Position numbers and translations under genes: made by a program. Shown here in pieces: positions 52,560 through 59,829 of a stretch of DNA of 64,000 nt. The stretch covers positions 1 to 64,000 of the IMG/VR virus record IMGVR_UViG_3300030102_007788. The stretch is one strand, 5' to 3'. Below the pieces are notes generated by a model. It saw only the letters and a list, made by a program, of their open reading frames with translations, did not search any database and was not told where the DNA came from. Every line of letters begins with the position of its first letter. Positions within the stretch are counted from its first letter, which is position 1. The stretch comes from a virus.

Positions 52560-53033
52560 TTATCTACCGGAACTGCCAAATCCGCCTTCGCCTCTTTGGC
52601 TATTTTCTAATGTTTTCATTTCAATCCATTCTGGCGTGTGGCAACTTTCAATTATGAGTTGAGCCACTCTATCGCCGGGTTTTACGTCAAACTTGTTAGC
52701 TGAACCGAACATAGACTCGTAAACACTCGGCTTTAAATTATAGCCTTCAAAGTTTAGGTTTATCAATAAAATTTTTATTTCACCCCGATAACCTGAATCC
52801 ACGACCCCAGCCATGACATCTATTCCTCTTTTTACAGCCAGTCCACTTCTAGGGGCAATCCGTCCATAAAAACCTTCAGGAATTTCTACGCTAATTCCTG
52901 TCGAAATTAATGTTCTTTGGCCCGGCTCCAAAGTGGCGTACTCTGTTGAAAAAAGGTCAAACCCGGCATCAGAAGTGTTAGCTCGGTAGGGAGCTAAGGC
53001 TTCTTTGTTTATTTTTTTATAATTTATTTTCAT
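52560..53033 (-). CDS. dut: dUTPase, trimeric type
   Basis: A 157-residue protein with all five dUTPase motifs: DAGFDLF (from residue 22), PRSGLA (61-66), GVVDSGYRGE with Asp79 and Tyr82, GDRVAQLI (120-127) and the C-terminal Gly-rich RGEGGFGSSG. It hydrolyses dUTP to dUMP, which prevents uracil incorporation and feeds dTMP synthesis. An extra stretch of about 20 residues (FEGYNLKPSVYESMFGSANK, residues 95-114) lies between motifs 3 and 4. It overlaps the dCMP deaminase gene by 4 bp, a natural pathway pair. Confidence 0.95.
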   Translation of the reverse strand: MKINYKKINKEALAPYRANTSDAGFDLFSTEYATLEPGQRTLISTGISVEIPEGFYGRIAPRSGLAVKRGIDVMAGVVDSGYRGEIKILLINLNFEGYNLKPSVYESMFGSANKFDVKPGDRVAQLIIESCHTPEWIEMKTLENSQRGEGGFGSSGR

Positions 53034-53434
53034 AGTTTAACGCAGTCAATTCCGTAAAAATCAAAAATGTTTAACGCCGCGACATCTCTATCATAAACTT
53101 CTTCATAGACGACTTTTTTAACACCGTATGCTGCTATCATAGTAGCACATGAGGAGCATGGAAGTAGCGTGCATGCAAGGAGATTTACTTCCCCTCTTTT
53201 GACTAAACTCAAGCAGTTAACCTCAGCATGAATCATATAGGGTCTGCGGTGGTTTCGGTTCCGAAAAAATTGATACGAGACATCTTTTCCCGGAGCTAAA
53301 CCGTTGTAGCCAACTGCAACTATCATATTTTTGCTGTTAAGAGCACAGGCTCCGACTTTTTTGTAGATGTCCTCACTCCTTTGCGCAGCGGTCCTAGCAA
53401 TATCTAACGCGTATTTTTCCCAAGAAACTCTCAT
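53030..53434 (-). CDS. dCMP / cytidine deaminase family protein
   Basis: A 134-residue zinc-dependent deaminase with H69-A-E71 and P92-C93-S-S-C96, the ligands and catalytic glutamate of the cytidine deaminase superfamily. Together with NrdA/B and Dut it likely supplies dUMP for thymidylate synthesis, so dCMP deaminase is the best guess, although the length and motifs do not rule out other deaminases. AAGGAAG precedes the ATG. It overlaps dut by 4 bp. Confidence 0.9.
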   Translation of the reverse strand: MRVSWEKYALDIARTAAQRSEDIYKKVGACALNSKNMIVAVGYNGLAPGKDVSYQFFRNRNHRRPYMIHAEVNCLSLVKRGEVNLLACTLLPCSSCATMIAAYGVKKVVYEEVYDRDVAALNIFDFYGIDCVKL

Positions 53435-53495
53435 AATCTTCCTTAAAAATCACAACCTAAATCAAACAGGTTGCCAAATCAAGAAAAAAAAGTTG

Positions 53496-53815
53496 TTGAC
53501 TTCCCTGCCTGAGTCAATTACAGCTTGCTCACGTAGCACTTCCGTCTTGCTACGGTAAAAGGTAGGCGGATCCGCAATCTATGTGTCCGGCTCTGCTGTG
53601 GAGACTTGCAACCGGAGGAACTAACTGGCGTGAAAAGGGCGCTTCGTTAGGCGAGTAGTATAGGCGATGTCATATGGGTGGAAACTACCACGCACCCAAA
53701 AAAGGCTAGCCGGGGAGAATTCTCAGGGAAAAGTAAAAAGATTGCCGATGTTCTGGAATAGCCGCCAAAACGGGGAAAGTCTCCGTTTCACTTCGACTTT
53801 CTAGGGAAAAGTTTT
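53496..53815. ncRNA. Candidate structured noncoding RNA
   Basis: A run of perfect or near-perfect stems: TTGACT/AGTCAA (53496-53517), CGTAGCA/TGCTACG (53532-53554), GCGGATCCGC (53566-53575), TCCGG/CCGGA (53586-53616), TGGGTG/CACCCA (53675-53698), GAGAATTCTC (53715-53724), and AAACGGGGA pairing with TCTCCGTTT (53768-53788). A 10-mer AGGGAAAAGT occurs twice (53725 and 53803). tRNA, tmRNA, RNase P and group I intron signatures are absent. The strand is not decided: on the minus strand a T-run follows the first stem, but no clear promoter is seen. Could also be a 5' leader of the 53858 operon. Confidence 0.45.
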
Positions 53816-53831
53816 ATATATATTTATTTAT

Positions 53832-53845
53832 TTAACTATAGTTAA
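53832..53845. promoter_or_regulatory. 14-bp perfect palindrome before the 53858 operon
   Basis: TTAACTATAGTTAA is a perfect palindrome 12 bp before the ATG at 53858. It could be an operator; it also contains TATAGT, a possible -10 element, without a good -35. Confidence 0.4.
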
Positions 53846-53857
53846 CTTTAATTAAAC

Positions 53858-54454
53858 ATGGATTTTAATTACAAAAATATAGGTATATCCGGGGTCGCAG
53901 GATCCGGCAAAAATACTCTAGCTGAAATACTGGGGCTGTTTTTTTCTAGATTACAGTTGCCGATTAAAGAGCTTTCAATTGCAAGGAACTTAAAGCAGGA
54001 GATAAGCCCCGTCTGTAAGAGTCTTTATTCTATTGATTCTCTTAATTGCTCCAGAGAGGAGAAAAATTTAATCAGACCTATGCTGGTTGCTCACGGAGAA
54101 ATAAAAAGAAAAATGACAGAGGGTACTCATTGGACCTCATTACTGGAGAAAGATTTAGAAAAAGATAAAATAAATATTATTACCGACATAAGATACGCTG
54201 AATATCCCGAGGATGAATATTTTTGGCTTACAAAAAAAGCAAACGGCGTATTGATTCACGTTTCAAGGTACGACGAAATCGATGGAGAAAGACATTTCAT
54301 AAAACCTGCAAATCCGTCTGAGGAGAAAAACGACCATCGAGTAAAAAAATTATCAGATTTTTCCTTAAATTGGAAAACTGAAAAGAATTATGGAGATATG
54401 ATCTTTAACTGCCGAAAATTACTCAAGTGGCTTAAAAAAATATATGTCGAATGA
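53858..54454 (+). CDS. Deoxynucleoside monophosphate kinase-like P-loop protein
   Basis: A 198-residue protein with an N-terminal P-loop (GVAGSGKNT from residue 12) and the pattern of dNMP kinases such as T4 gp1: a substrate-binding central part (HGEIKRKMTEGTHWTSLLEK), a DIRYAEY motif and ER-HF near residue 145 (GERHFIKPANPSE). It would phosphorylate dNMPs, completing the dNTP supply with NrdA/B, Dut and the deaminase. It starts the large plus operon after the noncoding region. Confidence 0.7.
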   Translation: MDFNYKNIGISGVAGSGKNTLAEILGLFFSRLQLPIKELSIARNLKQEISPVCKSLYSIDSLNCSREEKNLIRPMLVAHGEIKRKMTEGTHWTSLLEKDLEKDKINIITDIRYAEYPEDEYFWLTKKANGVLIHVSRYDEIDGERHFIKPANPSEEKNDHRVKKLSDFSLNWKTEKNYGDMIFNCRKLLKWLKKIYVE

Positions 54455-54884
54455 TACCGTAGAGGATAGTTTATGCCAACCTATCGTAGCTTATTGCGGT
54501 AGAAATGCTAGTATAAATTTTTCCCCTGAAAATGCCAATAAAGCTTTAGGTTTTTCTTTCGACAATCACTACGCTTTATTCAATTATGAGATTCGAATAG
54601 TAAGATTCAACGGTAAAGATGTAAAAGCAACAGAAAATAATGAGAATTATTATCTAGTAGAAATTTTCATATGCTCAGATGACTTGAATGATGATTCTTT
54701 TTGCGATTCTTATATTTTCAGAGAAGAAAATTTAGAAGATTTAATTGAGTATGTTATAATATTGCCACGTCTCTTTAAAAGACACCATCGTTATGTTCTT
54801 GCCATGGAGAGAGATGACGTGTGTTTTTTTAAAGATTTCGGGTATAAGGTTGACTTATGGAAACAGGCTGCTGGGATAATATAA
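54444..54884 (+). CDS. Hypothetical acidic protein
   Basis: A 146-residue acidic, mixed alpha/beta protein that overlaps the end of the dNMP kinase gene by 11 bp and the start of the sigma-like gene by 28 bp. Residues 60-85 are Glu/Asn-rich (NNENYYLVEIFICSDDL). No motif is recognised. A partner of one of its neighbours is possible but not shown. Confidence 0.5.
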   Translation: MSNDTVEDSLCQPIVAYCGRNASINFSPENANKALGFSFDNHYALFNYEIRIVRFNGKDVKATENNENYYLVEIFICSDDLNDDSFCDSYIFREENLEDLIEYVIILPRLFKRHHRYVLAMERDDVCFFKDFGYKVDLWKQAAGII

Positions 54885-55456
54885 CGGATAATTGTCTAGT
54901 AAATAATGTAAAAAATAGCAATTGTGAGGAAAGCTTACTAGAACTGTCAAACAGGCATACTGGACTTTGCTTCAAAATAATGAAAAAATACGCAAAGACT
55001 TTTTGCGCCAATGATATCTGCATCCAAGAAAAACACGCTGAAAAAAATTTAATTATTTGGAATTCAGCAAAGACTTTTAACACTGAAAAAAATGTAAAAT
55101 TTTCTACTTGGCTAGCCAATCAAGTTAAATACAGCTGCCTTAATGAAATTAACAAAAAGTCTAAAGACAGACTAGTAACGCTTGAAGATGAGATGCTGGA
55201 CGTGTTAAAAGATCCACCAGAAGAAGAGGATTCTGGTATCTTTGAGTATACTAATAATATTTTAAAGCAACTTCGAGATAACAGGATTCAAAACATCTTC
55301 TCAATGAGGTATTCGAAAGAGGTTAAAAAGCCTTCATGGTCTCTAATTGCAAAAAGACTTGATATCAGCACTCAAACAGCTATAAACCTACATAATAGAG
55401 GCTTGGAAATTTTAAGAAAAAAAATCAAAAGTAATAAATTTTTAGACAATGTTTAA
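54857..55456 (+). CDS. Sigma-70-family-like factor (regions 2 and 4)
   Basis: A 199-residue protein with AAGG 7 bp before its ATG. Residues 27-101 resemble sigma region 2, including FSTWLANQVKYSCLNEINK (residues 82-100), which recalls the region 2.3-2.4 helix. Residues 140-190 look like a region 4 helix-turn-helix (WSLIAKRLDISTQTAINLHN, then RGLEILRKK). This spacing fits small phage sigma factors such as T4 gp55-like late factors or bacterial ECF-type factors. It may direct RNA polymerase to the AGTGTAATAT-type sites seen before the structural operons. That link is inference. Confidence 0.7.
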   Translation: METGCWDNITDNCLVNNVKNSNCEESLLELSNRHTGLCFKIMKKYAKTFCANDICIQEKHAEKNLIIWNSAKTFNTEKNVKFSTWLANQVKYSCLNEINKKSKDRLVTLEDEMLDVLKDPPEEEDSGIFEYTNNILKQLRDNRIQNIFSMRYSKEVKKPSWSLIAKRLDISTQTAINLHNRGLEILRKKIKSNKFLDNV

Positions 55457-55464
55457 AAAAAGTG

Positions 55465-55493
55465 TTGACACCCCTGCCAGAGGGGTATAATAT
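55465..55493 (+). promoter_or_regulatory. Sigma70-like promoter for the 55504 gene
   Basis: TTGACA (55465-55470), 17-bp spacer, TAATAT (55488-55493); TATAAT also reads at 55486-55491 with a 15-bp spacer. The spacer holds an inverted repeat CCCCT/AGGGG. The transcription start would be about 55500, only a few bases before the ATG at 55504, with no Shine-Dalgarno. Confidence 0.65.
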
Positions 55494-55503
55494 ACAGACT
55501 CTT

Positions 55504-55803
55504 ATGTCTACCGAACAAAAGAACAACGACTGGAAAGAGCGTGAATTAGGCGCTCTTTGGGCAAAGAAAAGCAACAACGGTTCTCAGTACATGACTGGCC
55601 ATATTGAAGTTAAAGGGGCATCTGGAAAGGTGCAGCTCGTAGTCTTCAAAAATAAAGGCAAGTACAATGACGACGGAACTGTTAAAAGCGAGAACGCTCC
55701 CGATCTTCGCATCTATCTTAGTGAACCACGCGAGGAGCGCTCTAATAAAGCCGAGACCACGGCTGCGACTACAAACCAATCCAATAACGACCCATTGTTT
55801 TAA
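55504..55803 (+). CDS. Small protein with conserved GALW-type N-terminus
   Basis: A 99-residue protein. The ATG at 55504 is chosen over a GTG at 55462 because the longer frame would translate the promoter. The N-terminal part (KERELGALWAKKSNNGSQYM then TGHIEV) and the strand VQLVVFKNKGKY resemble small uncharacterised single-domain phage and bacterial proteins that have this GALW-lysine opening. The C-terminus is low-complexity (TTAATTNQSNN). Likely a nucleic-acid-related or regulatory protein; function unknown. Confidence 0.65.
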   Translation: MSTEQKNNDWKERELGALWAKKSNNGSQYMTGHIEVKGASGKVQLVVFKNKGKYNDDGTVKSENAPDLRIYLSEPREERSNKAETTAATTNQSNNDPLF

Positions 55804-56909
55804 TGTCGGACATAGCCTTACATCTTCCAATTAACGGTGTAAGCTTTGGTCAGGTTAGCACTGCCCTTCTGCGTGAATATTACCAGAAGGGCGTGCAACC
55901 TTTTATTTTTACAATAGGCCAAGTTGACCTCAACTCACAAGAAGCGGACAAGGATTTCACCAAGTGGATAGAGTCCTGCATTAAAAAGTCCTTCGAAGAG
56001 TACAAAAGGTCTACGCCTATCTTAAAGCTGTGGCATTTAAACCATGAAAGTTTATCGTCTTACAGCAAAAGTCAGACTCTTTTTACTTTTTATGAATTAG
56101 ATCACCCTACGACATATGAAGTAAATATTGCTAAAAATCAGTCCAATATAATCGTAAGTAGCACTCACGCTAAACAAATTTTTGAGGCAGTCGGTTTAAC
56201 TAACTGCCACTACGTTCCTTTGGGTTTTGATAAAAACAATTTCAAAGTAAAAGATCAGCAATACCTTGAGGGTAAAATTGTCTTTAATCTTACTGGTAAG
56301 TTAGAAAAAAGAAAGCACCACAAAGAGGTAATTCAAGCTTGGGTTAAAAAGTACGGCAATAATAAAGACTACGTTTTGCAGTGCGCTATTACAAACCCCT
56401 TCATGAAAGAAGAGGATTTCAAGAGTAGGCTTTCCCATATACTTGACGGCAAAAGTTATTTTAATCTTAACTTTTTAGGGAGTATGCAGAAAAATGTTCT
56501 GTACAATGATTTTCTAAACTCCTCTAACATTGTTATAGGCATGTCGGGGGGAGAGGGCTGGGGCTTACCAGAGTTTCAATCTACTGCCCTTGGAAAACAT
56601 GCGGTTATACTTGATGCGCCGGGTTACCAAGAGTGGGCGAATGAAAAAAATGCTGTCATGATAAAGCCTGATGGAAAAGAAGAAGCTGCCGACGGTATAT
56701 TTTTTAATAAAGGTGGAGCTTTTAATCAGGGGAGTATATTTACCTTTAATGAAGATGAATTCATCGCTGGCTGCGAGCAGGCTGTAGAAAGATACAAGTC
56801 TTCTCCCGTAAACACCGAGGGGTTAAAACTGCAAGATGAGTTCACTTACGAAAAGACAGTCAAAAGTATCACGGACATCATGCAATCACAAGGAGAAATA
56901 AATGCCTGA
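55803..56909 (+). CDS. Glycosyltransferase, GT4-like
   Basis: A 368-residue protein of the usual length for GT-B glycosyltransferases. The C-terminal half has the nucleotide-sugar-binding and catalytic region GMSGGEGWGLPEFQSTALGK, with the conserved acidic residues of the EX7E motif, followed by APGYQEW. The N-terminal half carries the Rossmann-like acceptor domain. It starts 1 base after the 55803 stop (TAATG) and opens the glycan locus. Donor and acceptor cannot be told from sequence. Confidence 0.8.
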   Translation: MSDIALHLPINGVSFGQVSTALLREYYQKGVQPFIFTIGQVDLNSQEADKDFTKWIESCIKKSFEEYKRSTPILKLWHLNHESLSSYSKSQTLFTFYELDHPTTYEVNIAKNQSNIIVSSTHAKQIFEAVGLTNCHYVPLGFDKNNFKVKDQQYLEGKIVFNLTGKLEKRKHHKEVIQAWVKKYGNNKDYVLQCAITNPFMKEEDFKSRLSHILDGKSYFNLNFLGSMQKNVLYNDFLNSSNIVIGMSGGEGWGLPEFQSTALGKHAVILDAPGYQEWANEKNAVMIKPDGKEEAADGIFFNKGGAFNQGSIFTFNEDEFIAGCEQAVERYKSSPVNTEGLKLQDEFTYEKTVKSITDIMQSQGEINA

Positions 56910-57267
56910 GTATATTTACGAACACCCTGAAACCGGCGAAAAAATAACTGTTTGGCAGACTATTCACGAGGCTCATGAATATGAAGTCGATGGAGTTGCT
57001 TATAACAGGGTTTATACGGTACCTAACGCTTCAATAGATACAAAGATTGACCCTTTTTCTCAAAAAGAATTTAGGGAGAAAGCTAAAGCTTCAACTATTG
57101 GAGACCTGTGGGATCAGTCAGCGGAAGCTTCCGAGAAAAGAACTGAGAAGCTTGGGCACGATCCTGTTAAGCAAAAACATTTTGAGGACTATTCCAAGAA
57201 AAATAAAGGCGCCAAACATCCACTAGACAGAGGTAAAGTGGATAATTCCAACTTTACTCTTGAATGA
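56902..57267 (+). CDS. FmdB-like small protein without zinc cysteines
   Basis: A 121-residue protein with AAGGAG before its ATG. The start (MPEYIYEHPETGEKITVWQT) is the shape of the FmdB zinc-ribbon family, whose normal cysteines are absent here. A charged disordered C-terminus follows (GAKHPLDRGKVDNSN). It lies between two glycosyltransferase genes, overlapping both by 4-8 bp. Loss of the cysteines suggests the fold has lost its metal; function unknown. Confidence 0.5.
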   Translation: MPEYIYEHPETGEKITVWQTIHEAHEYEVDGVAYNRVYTVPNASIDTKIDPFSQKEFREKAKASTIGDLWDQSAEASEKRTEKLGHDPVKQKHFEDYSKKNKGAKHPLDRGKVDNSNFTLE

Positions 57268-58145
57268 TAAAATATACCGTAATAGACGACTCCGCTATAC
57301 AGCTAGGAGGCACGTCACTTACTTTAGAGGCCATAACAGAGCCTTTTAAAGATGAGTGTGAGTTTATTACGACTTCAGAGTTAACAAAAACTCATTTACA
57401 ATTCAAGCACCCTAAAGTTTGGATTATAGGTAACACCTTAGGACTCTCTAGAGAATCTTATGAGTCATTATTAGAGGTTATAAAAAATAGAACTTCTATT
57501 AAAATAGATTTTGATTATGGATTTTGCAGGTTCAGAGGGCCAACCCCGCACCGCGTTTTAGGTAAAAAAGAGTGCGATTGTCTGGTAAACTCAGAAACAG
57601 CAACACTAAAAAATTTATACTACCAAATAAAAGAAAACAGCTCCGCTGTCTTCTACATGTCAGAGGCGCAACGTCAGATTCATCAACAGGCAATTGGCAT
57701 AAAAGATGAGCAGTCTATAGTTTTATCATCCTGTTTTACTAGCGATTCTTTCAAAAAAATGAAAGAGTACAGAAGTAAGCTTAAATCAGAAAAGTATGCA
57801 GTGATTGATGGCCATCAAGGCTGGCACTCTGAAGCTAAAGGTGTTACAAAGTCAATTAATTATGCCGTGACTAAAAATTTAGCTTACGATGTGTTTAAAA
57901 CAGACACGCATGACGAAATGCTTGATAAACTAAGTGAGTATAAAGGATTAATATTTTTACCCACTATCGAAGATACCTGCCCTAGGATAACCATCGAAGC
58001 GAAACTTATGGGCTTGGAAGTTATAACAAATGAAAACTCCCAGCACACCTCTGAAAGCTGGTGGAACTTCAGTTTAGAGAAGATGGAAGAATACTTAAAA
58101 GAAAGGCCAGAATTATTACATCAAAAACTCATAAGTTTGAGTTAA
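57264..58145 (+). CDS. Glycosyltransferase-like protein
   Basis: A 293-residue protein with an ATGA overlap upstream. The C-terminal half carries LIFLPTIEDTCPRITIEAKL and GLEVITNENSQHTSE, a variant of the EX7E region of GT4-type enzymes, and a His/Asp/Gly stretch (AVIDGHQGWHSEAKG) that may contact the donor. It lacks a strong Rossmann signature, so family and donor are unclear. It is followed by a GT2-like gene that overlaps it by 85 bp. Confidence 0.55.
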   Translation: MIKYTVIDDSAIQLGGTSLTLEAITEPFKDECEFITTSELTKTHLQFKHPKVWIIGNTLGLSRESYESLLEVIKNRTSIKIDFDYGFCRFRGPTPHRVLGKKECDCLVNSETATLKNLYYQIKENSSAVFYMSEAQRQIHQQAIGIKDEQSIVLSSCFTSDSFKKMKEYRSKLKSEKYAVIDGHQGWHSEAKGVTKSINYAVTKNLAYDVFKTDTHDEMLDKLSEYKGLIFLPTIEDTCPRITIEAKLMGLEVITNENSQHTSESWWNFSLEKMEEYLKERPELLHQKLISLS

Positions 58146-58882
58146 TTGCTAGGATTCATGGTGACTGTTTGCATAACATTAAAAGGTTAGTATCTAGTGT
58201 TTTAGTCCAAAGTCATTATAATTTTAGGCTTCATTTAGCTATCGACAAAACCTCTAACGAGGTTATTTCTTTATGCAGGCAGATAGAATCTGACCCTCAG
58301 TGCGTTATGCCTTTTCCCGTCGATTACCCATCCGGTACAATAAAAGTCTGGGAAAACAATGGTGACCGACTTTACGCTGTAGCCAACACGGCTCGCGTTT
58401 TAGATTCTCTTAACGATATAGATTCAATTATAGGAGTCATAGATGCTGACGACCAACTCTGTGAAAGGAGCGCTTTACAGTGGGTCAACAGACTTTACAA
58501 TAACGCAAATTTAGGCGCTGTTTGGACATCAAACATCTGGGAGCCGTATGGTATTAATTTATGTTCAAACAATTTAGATGACTCTCAAGATGTATATAAA
58601 CATCCTTGGGTAAGTAGTCACTTCAGAACCTTCAAGCTCGGATATTATAAAAGAGTTAATCCAGATAATTTTAAAGATGAAAATGGCGACTGGATGAAAA
58701 GGTGCGAAGACCAAACTTTTATGCTTCCCATTATCCACGTAATTCATAAAAATAACGAGCACACACATTTTTTAGAAAATCCATGTTATCTGTATAGAGG
58801 ATATCAAGAGATAGGTGGTGAAGCGCATCAATACCAAATGCAATTAGAAAAATTTATAAGAAATAGAGGTTTTGTAGAATGA
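58061..58882 (+). CDS. Glycosyltransferase, GT2-like
   Basis: A protein of about 273 residues with the GT2 plan: FELIARIHGDCLHNIKRLVS and SVLVQSHYNFRLHLAIDKT (nucleotide-binding), then IGVIDADDQL with an acidic DxDD-type motif and a further acidic part ending CEDQTFMLP. The start is uncertain: the frame opens at GTG 58061, well inside the preceding gene, and the family domain begins about residue 27, without a good ATG nearby. A non-standard start or short extension is possible. The 3' end has an ATGA overlap with the next gene. Confidence 0.65.
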   Translation: MELQFREDGRILKRKARIITSKTHKFELIARIHGDCLHNIKRLVSSVLVQSHYNFRLHLAIDKTSNEVISLCRQIESDPQCVMPFPVDYPSGTIKVWENNGDRLYAVANTARVLDSLNDIDSIIGVIDADDQLCERSALQWVNRLYNNANLGAVWTSNIWEPYGINLCSNNLDDSQDVYKHPWVSSHFRTFKLGYYKRVNPDNFKDENGDWMKRCEDQTFMLPIIHVIHKNNEHTHFLENPCYLYRGYQEIGGEAHQYQMQLEKFIRNRGFVE

Positions 58883-59829
58883 GTTTTAGTTTTTATATAA
58901 ATAACTGTAGTCCGACAGGCGGTCCCGGTATTTTTGGAGGCCGTCTTAAAAAGCAGTTTGAAAAAAATGGTCATAAATTTGTAGACCCATATGTGTCCGG
59001 GGAAGTTCCTGAAAAAAATATCTCTATTATACAAGGGGAGAGAATACCGGGATGTCCTTTTAACATGCTTAGGCTAGATGGTCTTTATTTTGATTCGGAT
59101 AATCCCAATAATGATCAAATGAATTCGGGTATTTTTAAGAGCTTTGACGAAGCAGACTATATAGTTTACCAGTCCGAGTTCTCAAAAGAAATGTATCACG
59201 CTTTTTACAAGGATAAACCTTTTACTATTATTGCTAATGGTATAGACCAGCAAGATTTTATTTCAAACGCGAAGCCTATAAAGTATGAAAATCCAGTTTT
59301 TTCCAAATACGAAAAAATATGCGTTGCTTCAGCTTCTTGGCGCAGGCATAAAAGGTTAGAAGAAACTATAGAGGCATTTAAAGACCCTAAACTTAAAAAC
59401 GTATTACTGATTGCGTTAGGAGGTTTTGAATATATAAAAGACAAATCTTCAATACCTGAGAATGTTATACTAACACCTTTACTGAAACCTAACGATACTG
59501 CCTCTATTTATACAATGGCTGATGCTATGATTCATTTAGCTTGGTTAGATTGGTGTCCAAATACTGTTGTAGAGGCCTTGTCTTGCGGAGCTCCAGTTCT
59601 ATGCTCTCATAACGGTGGTACTAAGGAGCTAGTTAAAGATGACGGAGTAGTTATTCAGCTAGAAGAAGACTATGATATAGGCACTAAAGTTCCTCTTTAC
59701 AACCCACCAAAAGTAGATACAAAAATAATTGTTGATGGTGTTTTAGAGGTTATAGAAAAATCAACGCTTTTTGATAGGCCTGATCTAGATATTAGTTACG
59801 TAGCTAATCAATACGAGGAACACTTATGA
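58879..59829 (+). CDS. Glycosyltransferase, GT4-like
   Basis: A 316-residue protein that starts with MSFSFYINNCSPTGGPGIFGGRL, a Gly-rich loop typical of GT4 enzymes, and has the C-terminal donor site WLDWCPNTVVEALSCGAPVL, SHNGGTKEL with the family acidic residues. The N-terminal half carries WRRHKRLEETIEAF, a typical binding stretch. Probably transfers a hexose or amino sugar to a glycan. ATGA overlap upstream. Confidence 0.8.
   Translation: MSFSFYINNCSPTGGPGIFGGRLKKQFEKNGHKFVDPYVSGEVPEKNISIIQGERIPGCPFNMLRLDGLYFDSDNPNNDQMNSGIFKSFDEADYIVYQSEFSKEMYHAFYKDKPFTIIANGIDQQDFISNAKPIKYENPVFSKYEKICVASASWRRHKRLEETIEAFKDPKLKNVLLIALGGFEYIKDKSSIPENVILTPLLKPNDTASIYTMADAMIHLAWLDWCPNTVVEALSCGAPVLCSHNGGTKELVKDDGVVIQLEEDYDIGTKVPLYNPPKVDTKIIVDGVLEVIEKSTLFDRPDLDISYVANQYEEHL

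Larger units (their letters stand above)
53435..53857. other. 423-bp noncoding region between divergent operons
   Basis: No credible gene is found on either strand. It holds an inverted repeat (CAACCT 53453-53458 with AGGTTG 53468-53473) in the 5' leader of the dCMP deaminase gene, a candidate structured RNA (53496-53815) that is visibly GC-rich (about 57% in 53581-53640, counted by hand) against AT-rich surroundings, and a 14-bp palindrome before the next gene. Confidence 0.8.

Noticed and set aside
52559-52579. TTG start for the small gene after dut
   Set aside because: It runs into the dUTPase stop; the ATG at 52558 is sufficient.
53501-53525. Promoter TTGACT with a weak -10 (TACAGC) at the start of the RNA candidate
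   Set aside because: The -10 is poor and TTGACT is part of a stem, so it is not listed as a promoter.
53496-53815. Known RNA classes (tRNA, tmRNA, RNase P, group I or II intron, hammerhead)
   Set aside because: None of their key consensus elements was found on either strand; no CCA-type end or GAGGAAAGTCC signature.
55462-55503. GTG start at 55462 for the small gene ending at 55803
   Set aside because: The extra codons would translate the TTGACA/TAATAT promoter itself; the ATG at 55504 fits the conserved N-terminus.
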